Assembly: GCA_937966555.1 (NCBI GenBank)
Contig: CALCLY010000026.1
Span: 1-36,160, forward strand
Reading direction: 5' to 3'
Origin: CALCLY01 sp900552775
GTDB taxonomy: Bacteria; Bacillota; Clostridia; UMGS1883; UMGS1540
Length of the DNA: 36,160 nt
A program made the position numbers and the translations under genes. Below are positions 34,184 to 36,160 of this stretch, piece by piece; within the stretch, counting starts at the first letter, position 1; each line of letters opens with the position of its first letter. The notes below the pieces were generated by a model, which searched no databases, was not told the DNA's origin, and saw only the letters and a list, made by a program, of their open reading frames with translations.

Positions 34184-35167
34184 TTATTCATACTTCTTCA
34201 ACCCATTTTCAAGTGCTGCTTTCACCCGAGTTCTGAGCGGTTCGGGTGAAATTATTTCAACATAATCGATATACTGCATCGCCCAGTGCACCATAGCGTT
34301 TGGGCTTGCCTTAACGCTAATTCTGACCTTGCTCTCATCATCAATTTTTGCGATGCGAATATCGCTGCCGAACCAGTCGATAATCTGGTCGATTATTCCA
34401 ATATCGGCAATAAAGTCAATGTATTCAGGTCGGTCGGTATACATATAAGGCATGGCAGAGGACAGTTCCTTGTAATTGATACCGTTTTCATAGCCGGGTA
34501 CATTACGGATTGGAGTAGCCTTTTCATCTGAAACAATCATATTGGTGATTCGATCCAATCTATGGAACACCATATTGCCCCAATATTCGCTGTATGCCAT
34601 AAGGTAATAGCGCTGATTGTGCAAAATCATCAGATAAGGGGACACATATTGATGAGAAGACTTATGGAGTTTCTTATCAACTCCGTACTTGTTATAATCG
34701 TAATGTATCTGCTTTCCTTCTTCGATAGCTATATCGATCAGTTCAATATTATAAAATAAAGCTTGATTGTCCGTTTTGTACCAATCATTTACCGAATGAA
34801 TGTGCTTAACATTTGAGCGAAAATATTTATTGGACAGACCGCAAAGCCGATCGATGATGTCCTTGGAATGCTTTGCGGTAATATGCTTACTGCTCAAAAC
34901 GCCGTCAATCAGCATATGCAGCTCCGAGTCTTCAAAATCTCTACATTCAAGATAGCTTCCGGCTCTGCGCGACTCAATATCGACCCCTGCTTCCTTCAGC
35001 AGCGAAATATTTCTGCTGATCGCCTTTCTTTCAATAACGATACCGTATTCATTTTCTAACTTTACGGCGATATCTTCTTGAGTAAGGGGATGATCGTAAT
35101 CACTGTAATCCTTAAGAATCTGCCAGATTCTTATAAGTGCCAATTTTTTCGGTTCAAAACTTTCCAT
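34184..35167 (-). CDS. WYL-domain transcriptional regulator
   Basis: 327 residues. An N-terminal winged helix-turn-helix (about 8-70, LIRIWQILKDYSDYDHPLTQ, then ERKAISRNISLLKEAG) is followed by the WYL domain (about 140-235) with IHYDYNKYG, YVSPYLMILHNQRYYLMAY and FHRLDRI, and the C-terminal extension ending VKAALENGLKKYE. WYL regulators often sense nucleic-acid or nucleotide ligands and control mobile-element and defence genes. Its promoter region contains a perfect palindrome (35,238-35,255), so autoregulation is likely. It lies 16 nt or more from the DUF262 remnant downstream. Confidence 0.92.
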   Translation of the reverse strand: MESFEPKKLALIRIWQILKDYSDYDHPLTQEDIAVKLENEYGIVIERKAISRNISLLKEAGVDIESRRAGSYLECRDFEDSELHMLIDGVLSSKHITAKHSKDIIDRLCGLSNKYFRSNVKHIHSVNDWYKTDNQALFYNIELIDIAIEEGKQIHYDYNKYGVDKKLHKSSHQYVSPYLMILHNQRYYLMAYSEYWGNMVFHRLDRITNMIVSDEKATPIRNVPGYENGINYKELSSAMPYMYTDRPEYIDFIADIGIIDQIIDWFGSDIRIAKIDDESKVRISVKASPNAMVHWAMQYIDYVEIISPEPLRTRVKAALENGLKKYE

Positions 35168-35215
35168 AAACGTTACACCTCGTTATATCCCTGTGCAGCC
35201 GCGGGCTGACACCCC

Positions 35216-35255
35216 AATATATTTTACATCATATATATGCACCACATTTGGTGCA
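35216..35255 (-). promoter_or_regulatory. WYL gene promoter with palindromic operator
   Basis: The palindrome TGCACCA-N4-TGGTGCA spans 35,238-35,255 and covers the presumed -35 GTGGTG (35,245-35,240). After 18 nt comes TATATT (35,221-35,216). The half site TGGTGCATAT recurs at the promoter-like sequence at 26,165, which makes a shared regulator plausible. Either the WYL or the XRE protein could bind it. Confidence 0.6.
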
Positions 35256-35267
35256 CTAATGCATTTT

Positions 35268-35471
35268 TTACTCATCGTAAAATTCCATTATTTCATCAGG
35301 AGTGCAGGCAAGAGCTTTGCAAATGCCACCAATGACCTCTGTTGTGATATTTTCATCTCTTGCAAGCTTCATCATTTGGTAATTTGTAATGTGTGCAGCC
35401 TCTTGCAAGTCTTTTTTCTTCATCTTTTTATCGATTAAGATTTTCCAAAGTTTATTGTATCTGACAGCCAT
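35268..35471 (-). CDS. XRE-family small DNA-binding protein
   Basis: 67 residues, almost entirely a Cro/C1-type helix-turn-helix: YNKLWKILIDKKMKKKDLQE, then a recognition region ITNYQMMKLARDENIT and the closing IGGICKALACTPDEIMEF. Such one-domain regulators usually control excision or conjugation genes or neighbouring toxin/defence genes. AAGGGG is 7-8 nt before the ATG, and a good sigma-A promoter lies at 35,532-35,560. It is 100 nt upstream of the WYL gene on the same strand. Confidence 0.9.
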   Translation of the reverse strand: MAVRYNKLWKILIDKKMKKKDLQEAAHITNYQMMKLARDENITTEVIGGICKALACTPDEIMEFYDE

Positions 35472-35531
35472 AGTGATTCCCCTTCGGCGAGAGTGTTATC
35501 AGTCAACCTTACATCGCGACTGATTAATTAT

Positions 35532-35560
35532 ATTATAGCACAATAAATTTGTCTAATCAA
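35532..35560 (-). promoter_or_regulatory. Sigma-A promoter of the XRE gene
   Basis: Minus strand TTGATT (35,560-35,555), 17 nt, TATAAT (35,537-35,532), predicting a start near 35,525 and a leader of about 54 nt. Confidence 0.75.
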
Positions 35561-35619
35561 CAAAAACGGGTGCAATTTCAAACTTTTTTTAGTTTTTAAA
35601 TTTTATAGGAACAACAAAG

Positions 35620-35662
35620 CGAAAAAGAGCCACCGGCTCGCATAAAAATGTGAGTTGGTGGC
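35620..35662 (-). terminator. Minus-strand terminator-like hairpin
   Basis: GCCACC...GGTGGC arms (35,629-35,643 and 35,648-35,662, imperfect inside) form a hairpin; on the minus strand it is followed by TCTTTTTCG. It would block read-through from the right toward the XRE promoter. Confidence 0.6.
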
Positions 35663-35817
35663 ATTTCCTCTTGCCACTATTCAATTTTCAAGGTTCTCAG
35701 AGGTCTTTTGTTTTGCCCTCTGTATTGGATTGCTGAAAAAAACATCGAAAATTACCCCCTTTTTGAAAAAAATAAAATTGCCCCATTTATCTCGTGTAAA
35801 AGCAAGACAAACAGGGC

Positions 35818-35857
35818 ATAAAAAGAGCCTGCCATGTAATAAAACATAGTAGGCTCT
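35818..35857 (-). terminator. Intrinsic terminator, minus strand
   Basis: Arms 35,857-35,844 and 35,837-35,824 (AGAGCCT...AGGCTCT, 14 bp with two mismatches) with a 6-nt loop, followed on the minus strand by TTTTTATG. It ends a transcript coming from beyond the right window edge. Confidence 0.75.
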
Positions 35858-35884
35858 CAGAAATTATGCGATTGTGTTCGGTTT

Positions 35885-35924
35885 GGTGTACCGATGGTGT
35901 AAATTGGTGTAAGTTGCTGGTGTA
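35885..35924. repeat. Four GGTGTA direct repeats at roughly helical spacing
   Basis: GGTGTA occurs at 35,885, 35,896, 35,906 and 35,919 (steps of 11, 10 and 13 nt). They may be recombinase or replication-protein binding sites, or may simply reflect codons: the minus strand reads VYTSNLHQFTPSVHQ here, like the tail of some tyrosine integrases. Confidence 0.5.
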
Positions 35925-35950
35925 AACCCGTTCATAACTCAAATTATCGA

Positions 35951-35970
35951 GAATTATGAAGAATTATGAA
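35951..35970. repeat. Tandem 10-bp repeat GAATTATGAA
   Basis: Two exact head-to-tail copies (35,951-35,960 and 35,961-35,970), with a degenerate third copy just to the left. Close to the GGTGTA block and the island end. Confidence 0.5.
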
Positions 35971-35977
35971 GGGTTAT

Positions 35978-36160
35978 TTAGTTCAGGCTCTTCATTGTCG
36001 GAACTTTATCCGACGCAGTTCTGAAACCACTCATATCTCTGAGCAACTCCCTACTTTGCTGTTTACAACCAAATAAAAAGCCTTGTTTACCTTTAAAATT
36101 AATTGCTTTCCGCATAAGCAGTTGTATTATTTGATGTATTTGATGTAAATCCCGATTGAG
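35978..36160 (-). CDS. Partial open frame entering from the right edge
   Basis: A minus-strand frame is open from the window edge to a stop at 35,978. It reads NRDLHQIHQIIQLL, then from an internal ATG at 36,115 MRKAINFKGKQGFLFGCKQQ and ends ASDKVPTMKSLN. No family recognised. The terminator at 35,818-35,857 downstream supports a transcript on this strand. It may be the end of a gene that starts outside the window, or no gene at all. Confidence 0.35.
   Translation of the reverse strand, partial: LNRDLHQIHQIIQLLMRKAINFKGKQGFLFGCKQQSRELLRDMSGFRTASDKVPTMKSLN

Overview
The window looks like a chromosome segment of a Clostridia-class Bacillota, probably an uncultured gut lineage. The evidence is RNase J, RqcH/NFACT, FtsEX with a PcsB/EnvC-like M23 protein, strong AGGAGG-type ribosome binding sites, sigma-A promoters, an S-box RNA and conjugative-element cargo genes. 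No species can be named from the sequence alone.

Positions 1-14,520 are ordinary core genome. A seven-gene minus-strand run (8,878 down to 289) encodes RNase J, mannitol-1-phosphate 5-dehydrogenase, a DUF4430-like exported protein, a small unknown protein, nicotinate phosphoribosyltransferase, RqcH and a phosphohexomutase. A near-consensus promoter at 9,023-9,051 drives at least its first gene. Divergent from it, a plus-strand run carries a PucR/CdaR-type regulator, ftsE, ftsX, an M23 murein hydrolase (activator) and an S41 protease, and ends at a clear terminator at 14,483. This is a cell-division and peptidoglycan-remodelling cluster.

Positions 14,520-36,160 form an accessory island with many gene remnants. 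It starts with a frameshifted fragment of a conjugative-element protein. Next come a minus operon of phosphoesterases and a protein with a cyclic-phosphate-processing receiver (cREC) domain, then a plus-strand pair (HNH nuclease-like; DUF2779 with a PD-(D/E)XK domain), a small protein with a clamp-binding-like motif, and a coupled unknown/agmatine-deiminase-type pair. An S-box (SAM-I type, P4-less) riboswitch at 24,912-25,035 precedes a leucine-rich-repeat gene and four unknown genes. Upstream of these lie a 5'-nucleotidase and a small basic protein. The largest module is a tightly overlapping operon of a 1,175-residue SNF2 helicase, a MoxR AAA+ ATPase and a DUF2201 metallopeptidase-like/VWA protein (32,075 down to 26,205). 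The right end has truncated DUF262 (GmrSD-like) genes, a WYL regulator with a palindromic operator, an XRE regulator, two terminators and a block of GGTGTA repeats.

The most notable signals are the SAM-type riboswitch ahead of a non-methionine cassette, the helicase-MoxR-VWA operon whose helicase starts with a QLSLF sliding-clamp motif, the cREC/phosphoesterase cluster, and a GGTRCAT-type box near the -35 position of several island promoters, one of them inside a perfect palindrome upstream of the WYL gene. All functional proposals for the island come from motif recognition by eye; no database search was run.
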